Positions 8,960 through 18,561 of a stretch of DNA of 64,000 nt are shown in pieces. Position numbers and translations under genes: made by a program. Source of the stretch: Flavobacterium algicola (GTDB lineage: Bacteria > Bacteroidota > Bacteroidia > Flavobacteriales > Flavobacteriaceae). The first letter of the stretch is position 1, and every line of letters starts with the position of its first letter. The stretch lies in the NCBI RefSeq assembly GCF_022399565.1, contig NZ_JAJTUT010000002.1:806001-870000 (forward strand). The letters run 5' to 3'. A model generated the notes under the pieces. That model was not told the DNA's origin and did not search any database. It saw nothing but the letters and a program-made list of their open reading frames with translations.

Positions 8960-9270
8960 AGTGAGATTTTTTATAGTGATAAAAATAAGAATTTATAAAA
9001 CTACTTTTTAACTCTAAAAGTTATTTTATTGGAACTAATAAACATTAAATCAATTAACTAGAATTACCTTTGTAGCTAGCTAAGAGCGAAATTGCTTGTA
9101 AATAGTTGCAAATTATCTATAAACTTTAATAAGGAGAAGCCTTTATCCTTACATATCAACAAAATTAAAGTACAAACTTTGAATTGAATGTGAACCATTT
9201 TGTATAATGTTGGACGTATTTTTCATTCATTTTTGTAAATTAGCCCTATATTTTAAAACCCTCACCCCAC
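8960..9270. other. Intergenic region before the acyl-CoA carboxylase gene
   Basis: 311 bases between divergent genes. No structure was seen apart from a poor promoter-like pair (TTG 9210-9212, CATTTTTG 9228-9235) whose 15-nt spacer is too short. Confidence 0.4.
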
Positions 9271-10899
9271 ATGGATTTAAACTTCAATAAAAACGAAGAC
9301 CACAATAAATTATTAGTATCAGATTTAAAGCAAAGACTTGCAAAAGTTAAACTTGGTGGAGGCGAAAAACGTATTGCCAAATTACATGCAGCTGGAAAAA
9401 TGACTGCACGTGAGCGCATCAACTACTTACTGGATCAAAATGCAAAAGTAATTGAGATCGGTGCCTTTACTGGTGAAGGAATGTACGCCGAACATGGTGG
9501 TTGTCCTTCTGGAGGTGTAGTTGTTAAGATAGGATATATTAAAGGAAAGCAATGCATAGTAGTTGCCAATGATGCCACAGTAAAAGCTGGTGCTTGGTTT
9601 CCAATTACCGGAAAGAAAAATTTACGTGCTCAAGAAATTGCCATGGAAAATCAAATTCCAATTATTTACCTTGTAGATAGTGCAGGTGTTTATTTACCAA
9701 TGCAAGATGAAATTTTTCCTGACAAAGAACATTTCGGTCGAATATTTAGAAATAACGCTATAATGAGTAGTATGGGAATTACTCAAATATCTGCCATTAT
9801 GGGAAGCTGTGTTGCGGGTGGCGCCTACCTGCCTATCATGAGCGACGAAGCTATAATTGTAGATAAAACAGCTAGTATATTTTTAGCAGGAAGTTATTTG
9901 GTAAAGGCTGCAATTGGTGAAACTATTGATAATGAAACGTTAGGTGGTGCTACTACACATTGTGAAATTTCTGGTGTAACTGATTATAAAGCTACTGACG
10001 ACAAAGATGCATTAGATAAAATAAAAAATATAATTGATAAAATTGGAGATTATACTCCTGCAGGTTTTAATCGTGTCAAAGCAAGTAAACCTACTCTGGA
10101 CGAGAAAGATATTTATGGCATCTTACCAAAAGCTAGAAATGAACAGTACGATATGATGGAAATCATAAACCGACTAGTTGATAATTCTGAGTTCGAAGCT
10201 TATAAAGATGGATACGGTCAAACAATTATCACAGGTTACGCACGTATTGATGGATGGGCTGTAGGAATCGTTGCCAATCAAAGGAAAGTTGTTAAAAATA
10301 AAAAAGGAGAAATGCAATTTGGTGGAGTAATATACTCCGATAGTGCAGATAAAGCGACACGCTTCATTGCTAATTGCAATCAAAAGAAAATACCACTAGT
10401 GTTCTTACAAGATGTTACCGGCTTTATGGTAGGATCTAAATCTGAACAAGGCGGAATAATAAAAGATGGAGCCAAAATGGTTAATGCAGTAAGTAATTCT
10501 GTAGTTCCAAAATTCACAGTAGTTATAGGTAACTCTTATGGTGCTGGTAATTATGCGATGTGCGGAAAAGCTTTTGATCCTCGATTGATTTTTGCTTGGC
10601 CAAGTGCAGAACTAGCAGTTATGGGAGGAACACAAGCTGCTAAAGTACTAGCACAAATTGAAGCTTCTTCATTGAAAGCAAAAGGAGAGAATATAAATGA
10701 AGCTAAGGAGAATGAATTGTTTACCAAAATTAAAGCGCGATATGATGAGCAAACTTCTCCATATTATGCTGCAGCGAGAATATGGACAGATGGAATCATT
10801 GATCCATTAGACACAAGAACATGGATTTCTATGGGGATTGAAGCTGCTAACCACGCTCCTATTGAGAAGAAATTTAATTTGGGTGTAATCCAAGTTTAA
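9271..10899 (+). CDS. Acyl-CoA carboxylase, carboxyltransferase (beta) subunit
   Basis: 542 residues of the crotonase-fold carboxyltransferase family, which moves carboxyl from carboxybiotin to an acyl-CoA. Visible marks are KMTARERINYLLD, GGCPSGGVVVKIG, the first oxyanion region MGSCVAGGAYLPIMSDE, and in the second half GDGYGQT, FLQDVTGFMVG and GNSYGAGNYAMCGKAFDPR followed by WPSAELAVMGG. The SSMGITQISAIMGS segment is more like methylcrotonyl-CoA carboxylase beta (leucine breakdown) than propionyl-CoA carboxylase, but the substrate is not certain. The biotin-carrying alpha subunit is not adjacent. The following YfiT-like gene starts 17 bases after the stop, so the two are probably co-transcribed. 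Confidence 0.92.
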   Translation: MDLNFNKNEDHNKLLVSDLKQRLAKVKLGGGEKRIAKLHAAGKMTARERINYLLDQNAKVIEIGAFTGEGMYAEHGGCPSGGVVVKIGYIKGKQCIVVANDATVKAGAWFPITGKKNLRAQEIAMENQIPIIYLVDSAGVYLPMQDEIFPDKEHFGRIFRNNAIMSSMGITQISAIMGSCVAGGAYLPIMSDEAIIVDKTASIFLAGSYLVKAAIGETIDNETLGGATTHCEISGVTDYKATDDKDALDKIKNIIDKIGDYTPAGFNRVKASKPTLDEKDIYGILPKARNEQYDMMEIINRLVDNSEFEAYKDGYGQTIITGYARIDGWAVGIVANQRKVVKNKKGEMQFGGVIYSDSADKATRFIANCNQKKIPLVFLQDVTGFMVGSKSEQGGIIKDGAKMVNAVSNSVVPKFTVVIGNSYGAGNYAMCGKAFDPRLIFAWPSAELAVMGGTQAAKVLAQIEASSLKAKGENINEAKENELFTKIKARYDEQTSPYYAAARIWTDGIIDPLDTRTWISMGIEAANHAPIEKKFNLGVIQV

Positions 10900-10916
10900 T
10901 ATACAAACAGGGAAAT

Positions 10917-11453
10917 ATGAATTTAGATAAATTAAAATATCCAATTGGGTGTTTCATAAAACCAGATAAAATTACAAATGAAAACATTTCTATTTGGATT
11001 GAAGTAATTGCCGCGTTTCCCGAAGCGCTTACTAGTCAAGTTGCAAATCTTACAGATGTTCAACTTGACACACCTTACAGACCTGATGGCTGGACAATAA
11101 GACAAGTTATTCATCACTGTGCAGACAGTCATATGAATAGCTTCACCCGATTTAAACTTGCATTGACTGAGGACAAGCCTTTTATCAAACCATACCATGA
11201 AGAGCGATGGGCAGAATTAATAGATAGTAAAACGTTTCCAATTGAAAGTTCATTACAAATGCTTAAAGGAATACATAGCCGTTGGACTGCCCTCTTAATG
11301 GCACTTTCTAAAAGTGACTTGAATAAATCTTTTGTGCACCCTGAACATGGACAAACCTTTTTTCTAGATGAAAATATTGGTATTTACGCCTGGCATTGTA
11401 ACCATCACCTGGCTCACATTACTACTCTAAAAGAGACAAAAGGTTGGAGTTAG
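10917..11453 (+). CDS. YfiT-like metal-dependent bacillithiol/thiol transferase (DinB superfamily)
   Basis: 178 residues of the DinB/YfiT four-helix family. It starts MNLDKLKYPIGCF, the usual YfiT opening, and has GWTIRQVIHHCADSH. Possible metal ligands are H67, H160 and H164 (in YAWHCNHHLAHI), the three-His site described for Bacillus YfiT. Relatives attach a thiol cofactor to toxic electrophiles or act as metal-dependent hydrolases. Bacteroidetes use bacillithiol-like thiols in part, so the transferase role is likely but not shown. It is probably in one operon with the carboxylase subunit upstream. Confidence 0.85.
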   Translation: MNLDKLKYPIGCFIKPDKITNENISIWIEVIAAFPEALTSQVANLTDVQLDTPYRPDGWTIRQVIHHCADSHMNSFTRFKLALTEDKPFIKPYHEERWAELIDSKTFPIESSLQMLKGIHSRWTALLMALSKSDLNKSFVHPEHGQTFFLDENIGIYAWHCNHHLAHITTLKETKGWS

Positions 11454-11473
11454 AATAAAAAATACTATCCTAT

Positions 11474-11509
11474 AAAAAAAGCATTTTGATTTATCAAAAT
11501 GCTTTTTTT
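11474..11509. terminator. Bidirectional terminator between the YfiT-like and menE genes
   Basis: A perfect 16-bp stem (11474-11489 with 11494-11509) with a 4-nt loop has A-runs on one side and T-runs on the other. It serves the two convergent genes. Confidence 0.9.
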
Positions 11510-11528
11510 ATACTCTAATTTCAGTCAA

Positions 11529-12575
11529 TTATAATTGAGAAAGTACTTCTTTTCTCTTAATTTTTCCATTGTCTGTTTCTGCTATTTTTGAAACATAAAA
11601 AATTTCTTTCGGTTTTTCATATTTATCTAATACGTCAAAAATGGCAGTGTCAAATGCTTGTTTTTCTCCTTCGATTACAAGAACTAGTTTTTCTCCCAAA
11701 ACAGCATCAGGAATTCCTCCGACAAAAAATTTATTTTTAATGCTATTGGCTAATTTGCTTTCAATTTCTTCTGGCAATAACTTAATTCCTCCACTGTTCA
11801 CAACGTTATCAATTCGCCCCAAAAAAATAAATTGCTTTTCATTTACAATTTCAACAATATCATTTGTTACAATAGTCTCTTTAGAAACCCTCGGAGCATC
11901 GATCACGAGACAACCTTTATCGTTTTGTGAGATCTTAATTTTAGGTAAAATATTAAATGCTTTTTCTCCCATTCTTTTGGCAGCAATATGTGTCATGGTC
12001 TCTGTCATACCATAGGTCTCATACACTTTTGCACTTGTTTTCAGTAAACTTTCTTCTAAATCTTTTCCTACTTTCGCTCCACCTACAATTAGCTTTTTGA
12101 TGTTTTTCAATTCTGATAATGAATTTTTTGCTTGCAAAGGTACCATCGCTGCAAAGTCATACACCGTTTCATTACGTACTAACGGTGTAGCGCTTGGTAC
12201 AACAAAATCAATATCAAGACCTAAAATAAAACTTCTAACCAACATCATTTTACCAGATATGAATCGTGTAGGCAGGCAATACAATGCTTTATCTCCTGGT
12301 TTTAAATCAAAAAAATCTCCCGTTGCCAATGCCGAGTTAACCATAGTCTGCTTCTCTGTTCTCAAAATTTTTGGCACACCTGTTGTACCAGAAGTTTGTA
12401 AGTCGATATACGTTTTTCCATCAAACCAGTCTAGCAAGAAATCCCCAATTGATTTCTCAAATTCATCTCCTTCTTTTATCAATGAATAAGAAACGCGAAT
12501 TAAATCTTCTCTGTTTAAATAAACTCCATTTAATTTAAATCGATTGTGAACATTTTTATAAGTAACATTTCTCAT
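11529..12575 (-). CDS. menE: o-Succinylbenzoate-CoA ligase (menaquinone synthesis)
   Basis: 348 residues, an AMP-forming acyl-CoA synthetase of the short Bacteroidetes MenE type. The phosphate-binding loop TSGTTGVPKILRTEK is near residues 61-75. KLIVGGAKVG, ETYGMTETMTHIA, FLGRIDNVVNSGGIKLLPEEIE (hinge region) and the C-terminal catalytic lysine in NGKIKRKEVL are all present. It activates o-succinylbenzoate with CoA for ring closure to dihydroxynaphthoate in menaquinone synthesis. The main uncertainty is substrate, but the short form next to a CPBP protease gene is the arrangement I know from Flavobacterium genomes. The CPBP gene is 27 bases upstream on the same strand, so they likely form an operon. 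Confidence 0.87.
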   Translation of the reverse strand: MRNVTYKNVHNRFKLNGVYLNREDLIRVSYSLIKEGDEFEKSIGDFLLDWFDGKTYIDLQTSGTTGVPKILRTEKQTMVNSALATGDFFDLKPGDKALYCLPTRFISGKMMLVRSFILGLDIDFVVPSATPLVRNETVYDFAAMVPLQAKNSLSELKNIKKLIVGGAKVGKDLEESLLKTSAKVYETYGMTETMTHIAAKRMGEKAFNILPKIKISQNDKGCLVIDAPRVSKETIVTNDIVEIVNEKQFIFLGRIDNVVNSGGIKLLPEEIESKLANSIKNKFFVGGIPDAVLGEKLVLVIEGEKQAFDTAIFDVLDKYEKPKEIFYVSKIAETDNGKIKRKEVLSQL

Positions 12576-12602
12576 TGTTGGTAGTTATGTGTTATTATAT
12601 AT

Positions 12603-13517
12603 TTAGTGTGTTTTTCCAGTTAATTTACTTTTCCAATTATTCCATTTGTATCTACGACTAAAGATAAGTAAAAGGAGTGGGTAAATCACTACAATGGGCA
12701 AAATAATGTCAATGCCCGCTTCTGGTTCTGAAATATCTTTTAGAATAGAATTTGTCTGAAAAACTGACCAATCAGACGTAATTAACAGAGCACCTATTAA
12801 ATTATTTGCTGCATGAAATCCCAATGCTAGCTCTAATCCATCGTCCATCAAAGTAATAACTCCTAAAAAAAGTCCTGTACCTATATAATAAACCATAATA
12901 ATATTACCAATTTTAGATACCTCTGGGTTAGCCAAATGCATCAAACCAAATATTAAAGAGGTCATCAATAGCGGAAACCACCTGTTTTTGGCCAGATTAC
13001 CAAAGCCCTGCATCAGGTATCCACGGAACACATACTCTTCGACCGTAGTTTGAATTGGAATTAATATACTGCCGATGACTAGCAATATCAGGAACGGAAA
13101 TAACTTAAAGTTCCATTCAAAATCTTCCTTATTCAAAAAATAAGAGATTACAGTTGTAACGATACTTATGCTAGCCCAAATTGCAAATGAAAACCGAACT
13201 CTCTTCCAATCAATTCTTTTTCGTGCAGTCGTAATCGAAAGCATTGTTTGATGATGCAAATATTTCACCACAAGAAAAATCCCATAGAGCGTAAATACTG
13301 AAGGAATGAGAATTAAAATTAGAGTCAGATTAGGATCAAAATAATGCATTAGCGCATTATTATCAATGGGATATTTCTTTCCATTAAATAATATTTCATA
13401 GAATATCGCCCCCAAAAGCGGTAGCTGCCCCATGAAAGAAGTAGCTACAATAGCCAGTGATCCAATACAATATTTCCAAAACTGATTCTCACGACAAATC
13501 CCTTGATTAACAAACAT
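12603..13517 (-). CDS. CPBP-family intramembrane metalloprotease
   Basis: 304 residues with about eight membrane segments. The conserved motifs of the CAAX protease/bacteriocin-processing (Abi) family are present: EEYVFRGYLMQGF (EExxxR), then FGLMHLANPE (FxxxH) and GFHAANNLIGALL (HxxxN). The glutamates and histidines hold the catalytic metal. Bacterial substrates of this subgroup are unknown. It is first in a probable two-gene operon with menE. The C-terminal end is basic and lies in the cytoplasm by the positive-inside rule. Confidence 0.88.
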   Translation of the reverse strand: MFVNQGICRENQFWKYCIGSLAIVATSFMGQLPLLGAIFYEILFNGKKYPIDNNALMHYFDPNLTLILILIPSVFTLYGIFLVVKYLHHQTMLSITTARKRIDWKRVRFSFAIWASISIVTTVISYFLNKEDFEWNFKLFPFLILLVIGSILIPIQTTVEEYVFRGYLMQGFGNLAKNRWFPLLMTSLIFGLMHLANPEVSKIGNIIMVYYIGTGLFLGVITLMDDGLELALGFHAANNLIGALLITSDWSVFQTNSILKDISEPEAGIDIILPIVVIYPLLLLIFSRRYKWNNWKSKLTGKTH

Positions 13518-13751
13518 TAATTTATAATTTATTTAGGACTAATATAATATTTCAAATGCTATTTTAGCGAATTATATAATTATTTTACAAAATATTAACC
13601 TGTGAAGCTTTAATAATTTTAGGGTTAAAGATGATTTGTTAATTTGCACGATAATTATTTCAATATTTATAATTCATATTATAGATAATAATGAGTTATT
13701 TATATAATCATGCCAAAATAAAAAAAAACAATAAAAAGCATTATTACTATT

Positions 13752-14096
13752 ATGATACAAATTTACCATAATCCAAGATGTGGAAAGTCAAGGACTTGTC
13801 TAGCTTTTGTAGAAGACAGAAAATTAGATTACGAAATTATTAAATACCTTGATACGCCACCAACTGAAGAGGAATTGAATGATTTAATAGTTAAGCTAAA
13901 AATAGCACCTTTAAAATTGGTTCGACAAAAGGAAAAAATTTGGATCGAAAATTATAAGAACGCAGTACTTACTGATTCTGATATTATTAAAATTCTGGTG
14001 CAGCACCCTATCCTGATCGAAAGACCTATTGTAATCAAAGATGGAGATGCAATAATTGGCCGCGATGTCAATGAATTGGAGGCTTTTTTAAAATAA
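13752..14096 (+). CDS. ArsC/Spx-family arsenate reductase-like protein
   Basis: 114 residues with a thioredoxin fold. It starts MIQIYHNPRCGKSRT, with C10 at the position of the catalytic cysteine of glutaredoxin-dependent ArsC. IKYLDTPPTEEEL and PILIERPIVI, with the arginine of the RP motif, also match. Lengths of 112-118 are usual. Many Bacteroidetes carry this gene away from any arsenic operon, as here, so the true role may be another thiol redox reaction. It is the first of two plus-strand genes. The 73-base gap to the outer-membrane protein may or may not hold a promoter. Confidence 0.87.
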   Translation: MIQIYHNPRCGKSRTCLAFVEDRKLDYEIIKYLDTPPTEEELNDLIVKLKIAPLKLVRQKEKIWIENYKNAVLTDSDIIKILVQHPILIERPIVIKDGDAIIGRDVNELEAFLK

Positions 14097-14169
14097 TTTT
14101 TATCATAATTTTAACAACTTACAGATTAAACCAAAATCAAATATTCAATTCTAATCAAGAAAAACAATA

Positions 14170-16668
14170 ATGAAGTATATATTAAATTCAGTCCTATCAC
14201 TCCTTTTTTTATTTACCTATAATAGCATAACTGCACAGCAAGGGCCTCCAGCTAGCGTAAAAATTAGAATAACAGGAAAAATTATAGAAAAGACAACAAA
14301 ACAACCTTTGGAATATGCAACGGTTACTTTTAAAAACCCAATAAATCCAAAAGCGATTACCGGCGGAATTACAGACTCTAAAGGTGATTTTAGTATCGAT
14401 ATTACCCCAGGTACTTACAACATAACAATGGAATTCATCTCGTTTAGAGCAATTGAGCTGAATAATAAATCATTGCAGAAAACAACTGCATTGGGTACTT
14501 TTTCTTTAGAAGAAGATGCTGCTCAATTAAATGAAGTGGTTATTACAACAGAAAAATCATCAGTAGAAATTAAATTAGATAAGAAAATTTATAATGTTGG
14601 GCAAGACATGACCGTAAAAGGTGGTACCGCCAGCGATGTACTTAATAATGTGCCATCAGTAACTGTAGACACTGATGGAACGGTAAGTTTAAGAGGGAAC
14701 GATAACGTGCGTATTCTTATTGACGGGAGACCTTCAAACGCCACAAATATAAGCGATGCTTTACGTTCGATATCATCAGATGCTTTAGATAAAGTTGAAG
14801 TGATTACAAACCCTTCTGCTAGATATGATGCAGAAGGTGGAGCTGGTATCATTAACATCGTTCTTAAAAAAGGAAAAAATAACGGAGTAAACGGCTCTGT
14901 TGTAGTTGCTGTAGGTGATCCTAAAAATTTAGATTTTAGTGGAAATCTAAATTATAAAACAAACAGTTTCAACTTCTTTTCAAATTTTGGTTACAACGAT
15001 AGTAAATCTCCAGGTAGAACAGAAACAAATACCAATTATTTAAATGAAGACGGATCATTGAATAAAATTATCAATGAGGTAAATAATCGTGAACGAAGCA
15101 GAAATGGAATTAATACATCTTTTGGAATCGATCTATTTTTAACACCTTCTATCACTTGGACAAATGCTATTAAATATAGAAATCAAGATAGTGATAATCC
15201 AGAAGACGTTAATTTATTTAATTATGAAGACGATACTTTCTTCTTGAGAAACAGGTACAATAGTCAAATCTCTACAGATGAAGATTTTCAATACTCTTCC
15301 AACTTTACAAAGAAATTTGAAAAGGATGGTCACAAATTAACTCTTGATTTTTCTACTGCATCTAGTAGAGACAGAGACAAAACTCTTATTGAAGATCAGA
15401 TCATAGGGACACCTAGTAGCCTTACAACTGAATATAACAATACAAGTGCAAAAGACATTACCAATATATTTCAAGGCGATTATGTTTTGCCAATTGGTGA
15501 AAACAGTCAATTTGAAGCAGGATATAAAGGTCAGTTTAAAACTATAACGACTGATTATGAAATTGGTAATGTTGATAGTGCTAACAATTTTGTTCCAAAT
15601 GCTAATTACAGTAATATACTGGAATACAAAGAAAACATCAATGCTGTTTACACTCAATTTGGATCAAAGGTCGATAAACTTTCTTATTTGTTAGGAGTAC
15701 GTTATGAGGATTCAAACATTGATATCAATTTACTTTCTTCAAATGATTTTAATACTAAAAAGTATAATAACTTCTTTCCAAGTGCATTTTTTACTTACCA
15801 ACTTACAGATCAAAATAGTATCTCTGTTAATTACAGTAAAAGAATTTCAAGACCGAGTTCACGATATATCAATCCGTCAGCACGTTATTCTAGTAATGTA
15901 AATATATTCCAAGGTAATCCAGATATCAATCCTTCCTTTACAGATGTGTATGAGGTAGCATATTTAACTAAAATAGGAAAAGCGACCTTAACTTCTTCTA
16001 TCTACTATAATAAAAGTACATCAGTATTTCAATTTATACGTAGACCAAACGGAGATACTGTTGAAACAGAGGTAGACGGACAAATTACTGTTACACCAGT
16101 TATCCTTACAACTCCAATTAACCTTGCTGATGAAGACCGTTTTGGTTTCGAATTTAATTTGAATTATGCTCCTTTTAAATGGTGGAAATTGAATAACAAT
16201 TTCAATATATATAACAGTCAACTTAGAGGAAATTATAGCTATACTGATATAAATGATTTGGTTGTGGAACAAAATTTTGATAGAAATACGATTGGATGGT
16301 TTACAAGACTTACATCCAAAGTAAGTTTACCTTACAAGATTGATTGGCAAACGAATGGAATGTATTTTGCCGCTCAAAAAAGTATTCAAGGAAAGTATTT
16401 GAGTATGGCAGTAGTAAACCTTGCATTTAGCAAAGATGTTTTAAAAGAGAAAGCTACAGTATCATTAAATGTAAGTGATCTTTTCAACTCTGGAAAAAGA
16501 AGGTTCGAAACGTATATCCCAGGTGAAATAGAATCTTATTCGGAATTGCAATTTAGAGTACGACAAGTAAATTTATCCTTTACTTACCGCTTTAACAAAA
16601 AGAAAGGTGAAGGCGAGAAAACTGGAAGACCTACCAATGATAACGGAGAAGGTGATTTTGGAGTTTAA
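14170..16668 (+). CDS. TonB-dependent receptor-like outer-membrane beta-barrel protein
   Basis: 832 residues. A signal peptide (about residues 1-22, ending SITAQ) is followed by a carboxypeptidase-regulatory-like domain (about 30-110, GKIIEKTTKQPLEYATVTF). Next is a plug domain (about 125-230, with ASDVLNNVPSVTVDTDG and SLRGNDNVRILIDGRPS), then a large barrel rich in alternating aromatic strands (about 240-815). The type is the 'outer membrane beta-barrel family protein' of Bacteroidetes rather than SusC: no SusD partner is adjacent and the domain order and length fit the former. The cargo is unknown. The C-terminus is a soluble Gly/Glu-rich tail. Confidence 0.9.
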   Translation: MKYILNSVLSLLFLFTYNSITAQQGPPASVKIRITGKIIEKTTKQPLEYATVTFKNPINPKAITGGITDSKGDFSIDITPGTYNITMEFISFRAIELNNKSLQKTTALGTFSLEEDAAQLNEVVITTEKSSVEIKLDKKIYNVGQDMTVKGGTASDVLNNVPSVTVDTDGTVSLRGNDNVRILIDGRPSNATNISDALRSISSDALDKVEVITNPSARYDAEGGAGIINIVLKKGKNNGVNGSVVVAVGDPKNLDFSGNLNYKTNSFNFFSNFGYNDSKSPGRTETNTNYLNEDGSLNKIINEVNNRERSRNGINTSFGIDLFLTPSITWTNAIKYRNQDSDNPEDVNLFNYEDDTFFLRNRYNSQISTDEDFQYSSNFTKKFEKDGHKLTLDFSTASSRDRDKTLIEDQIIGTPSSLTTEYNNTSAKDITNIFQGDYVLPIGENSQFEAGYKGQFKTITTDYEIGNVDSANNFVPNANYSNILEYKENINAVYTQFGSKVDKLSYLLGVRYEDSNIDINLLSSNDFNTKKYNNFFPSAFFTYQLTDQNSISVNYSKRISRPSSRYINPSARYSSNVNIFQGNPDINPSFTDVYEVAYLTKIGKATLTSSIYYNKSTSVFQFIRRPNGDTVETEVDGQITVTPVILTTPINLADEDRFGFEFNLNYAPFKWWKLNNNFNIYNSQLRGNYSYTDINDLVVEQNFDRNTIGWFTRLTSKVSLPYKIDWQTNGMYFAAQKSIQGKYLSMAVVNLAFSKDVLKEKATVSLNVSDLFNSGKRRFETYIPGEIESYSELQFRVRQVNLSFTYRFNKKKGEGEKTGRPTNDNGEGDFGV

Positions 16669-16725
16669 ATCAGATACAATGATGATATCTATATCTCATC
16701 GTAATTTTATTAATTCACTTTATAT

Positions 16726-16770
16726 AAAAAGGAGACAGAATTCATTTCTGTCTCCTTTTTTCGTTTTTTT
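16726..16770 (+). terminator. Intrinsic terminator of the outer-membrane receptor gene
   Basis: A perfect 15-bp stem (16726-16740 with 16746-16760) with a 5-nt loop and a T-rich tail lies 57 bases after the stop. Confidence 0.9.
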
Positions 16771-16777
16771 AAGGCAT

Positions 16778-16805
16778 AAAAAAAGGACTCGCTAACGAGT
16801 CCTTT
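16778..16805 (-). terminator. Intrinsic terminator of the small membrane protein gene
   Basis: A 10-bp GC-rich stem (16782-16791 with 16796-16805) with a 4-nt loop is followed on the minus strand by a T-run. It lies just after the stop of the gene at 16827. Confidence 0.88.
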
Positions 16806-16826
16806 ATACTTCAAATCAATTTATAA

Positions 16827-16991
16827 TTAAATTGACTGTTGTTTCTTTGCTTTCTTTTCTTTGTATAATTCATATAAAGATCCGCCAATCCAATATTGAA
16901 CGAAACCTACAAGAAAAAACATTAACCAAAAACCTATAGTTAATACGGTTAAGAAAAGTAAAAAGCCTAAATACTGTGAAAATTCAAACAT
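16827..16991 (-). CDS. Small hypothetical membrane protein
   Basis: 54 residues: a short amphipathic start (MFEFSQYLG), one long or two short hydrophobic membrane segments (about 9-40), then a basic tail ending EKKAKKQQSI. The family is not recognised. I chose ATG 16991 over the TTG at 17021 because GGAAAAC directly precedes it and the extra ten residues look non-coding. It has its own terminator, and the fumC gene starts divergently 147 bases away, which supports that it is a real short gene. Confidence 0.7.
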   Translation of the reverse strand: MFEFSQYLGFLLFLTVLTIGFWLMFFLVGFVQYWIGGSLYELYKEKKAKKQQSI

Positions 16992-17138
16992 GTTTTCCGG
17001 AATTTTTGAATGTAGCCACAAATATAGGTTTTATATCTTTTAACAACAATAAAAACGGCTCAAATTACTTCACAAAATTACAATTTTGTACTTTTATGAA
17101 ATAGAAAAGAATTTTAATCTGCATTAAAGATAAAAAAC

Positions 17139-18524
17139 ATGAAACACAGAATAGAAAAAGATACATTGGGAGAAGTAGCTGTTCCTGTAGATAAATATTG
17201 GGGTGCTCAAACAGAACGATCTAAAACAAATTTTAAAATAGGGCCTGCAGCTTCTATGCCTGCAGAAATTATTATGGGATTTGCGTATTTAAAAAAGGCA
17301 GCCGCATATACAAACTGCGAATTAGGAATTCTTGCATCTGAAAAAAGAGATGCTATCGCTACAGTTTGTGACGAAATTTTAAAAGGAGAACTTGTTGATC
17401 ACTTTCCGCTTGTAATATGGCAAACTGGCTCGGGGACACAAAGTAATATGAATGTTAATGAAGTTGTTGCCAATCGCGCTCAAATTATTAAAGGTTTGTG
17501 TATAGGTGAAGACGATGCTTTCATCAAGGCCAATGACGATGTCAACAAGTCACAATCATCCAACGACACCTTCCCTACTGCCATGCATATTGCGAGCTAT
17601 AAAATGTTAATTGAAGTGACAATACCGGCAATTGAAAATCTTAAAAATACCCTTGAGTCAAAAGCTATAGCGTTTAAAGATGTTATTAAAATTGGTCGTA
17701 CACATCTTATGGATGCTACACCATTGACTCTAGGTCAAGAAATTTCAGGTTATGTATCGCAACTCAACCATGGATTGAAAGCTCTTAAAAATACACTACC
17801 ACATTTGTCTGAAATTGCTCTAGGAGGAACGGCTGTGGGTACAGGTTTAAATACACCTAAAGGATATGATGTGCTTGTCGCAAAATACATTTCTGACTTT
17901 ACGGGACATAGGTTTACAACTGCCGAAAATAAATTTGAAGCTCTAGCTGCGCACGATGCTATCGTAGAAAGTCATGGTGCTCTAAAACAATTGGCCGTTT
18001 CTTTAAATAAAATTGGGAACGATATAAGAATGTTGGCCTCGGGACCAAGATCGGGTATTGGTGAATTATTGCTTCCTGAAAATGAACCAGGGTCATCAAT
18101 CATGCCCGGAAAAGTTAACCCTACTCAATGTGAAGCCTTAACTATGGTTTGTGCACAAGTAATGGGAAATGATGTTGCAATCACTGTGGGCGGCATGCAA
18201 GGTCAATACGAATTAAATGTTTTCAAACCCATGTTAGCGTATAATTTTTTACAATCAGCACAACTATTAGGAGATGCATGTGCTTCTTTTGATGAGCATT
18301 GTGCACAAGGAATAACGCCAAACTACAAACGAATTAATGAGTTGGTAAGCAACTCATTGATGCTGGTTACCGCACTGAATACAAAAATAGGCTATTACAA
18401 AGCGGCAGAAATTGCTCAAACGGCACACAAGAATGGGACTACCTTAAAAGAGGAAGCCGTTAGACTAGGATATGTAACGGCCGATGATTTTGATGAATGG
18501 GTCAAACCAGAAGATATGGTTTAA
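17139..18524 (+). CDS. fumC: Fumarate hydratase, class II
   Basis: 461 residues of the fumarase/aspartase superfamily. It interconverts fumarate and malate in the citric acid cycle. It starts [28 protein letters not shown]. It has the catalytic [14 protein letters not shown] and [11 protein letters not shown] segments, [18 protein letters not shown], and the signature loop [13 protein letters not shown] near residues 317-329, where the catalytic serine lies. Class II enzymes have no iron-sulfur cluster. Length is standard. It is a single-gene unit: a weak hairpin follows, shared with the convergent miaE gene. An inverted repeat at 17073-17088 lies upstream. Confidence 0.96.
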   Translation: MKHRIEKDTLGEVAVPVDKYWGAQTERSKTNFKIGPAASMPAEIIMGFAYLKKAAAYTNCELGILASEKRDAIATVCDEILKGELVDHFPLVIWQTGSGTQSNMNVNEVVANRAQIIKGLCIGEDDAFIKANDDVNKSQSSNDTFPTAMHIASYKMLIEVTIPAIENLKNTLESKAIAFKDVIKIGRTHLMDATPLTLGQEISGYVSQLNHGLKALKNTLPHLSEIALGGTAVGTGLNTPKGYDVLVAKYISDFTGHRFTTAENKFEALAAHDAIVESHGALKQLAVSLNKIGNDIRMLASGPRSGIGELLLPENEPGSSIMPGKVNPTQCEALTMVCAQVMGNDVAITVGGMQGQYELNVFKPMLAYNFLQSAQLLGDACASFDEHCAQGITPNYKRINELVSNSLMLVTALNTKIGYYKAAEIAQTAHKNGTTLKEEAVRLGYVTADDFDEWVKPEDMV

Positions 18525-18533
18525 GATTAAAAC

Positions 18534-18561
18534 TCACGGGTAAGTGTAAATTTACCCGTGA
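18534..18561. terminator. Hairpin shared by fumC and miaE ends
   Basis: A 10-bp stem (18534-18543 with 18552-18561) lies in the 27 bases between fumC and the convergent miaE and covers the last codons of miaE. The T-run after it on the plus strand is poor (ATTGTTTCT), so efficiency is uncertain. Confidence 0.6.

Noticed and set aside
12097..12489. 130-codon plus-strand frame inside menE
   Set aside because: It is antisense to a well-supported enzyme gene and has no protein character.
13752..14096. Idea of an arsenic resistance operon
   Set aside because: No ArsR, ArsB/Acr3 or ArsM gene is adjacent; a single ArsC-like gene is common in this phylum.
14170..16668. Idea that the TonB-type receptor is the SusC of the polysaccharide locus
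   Set aside because: It is 7 kb away on the other strand, with no SusD and housekeeping genes between. Its domain pattern is of the general outer-membrane barrel family.
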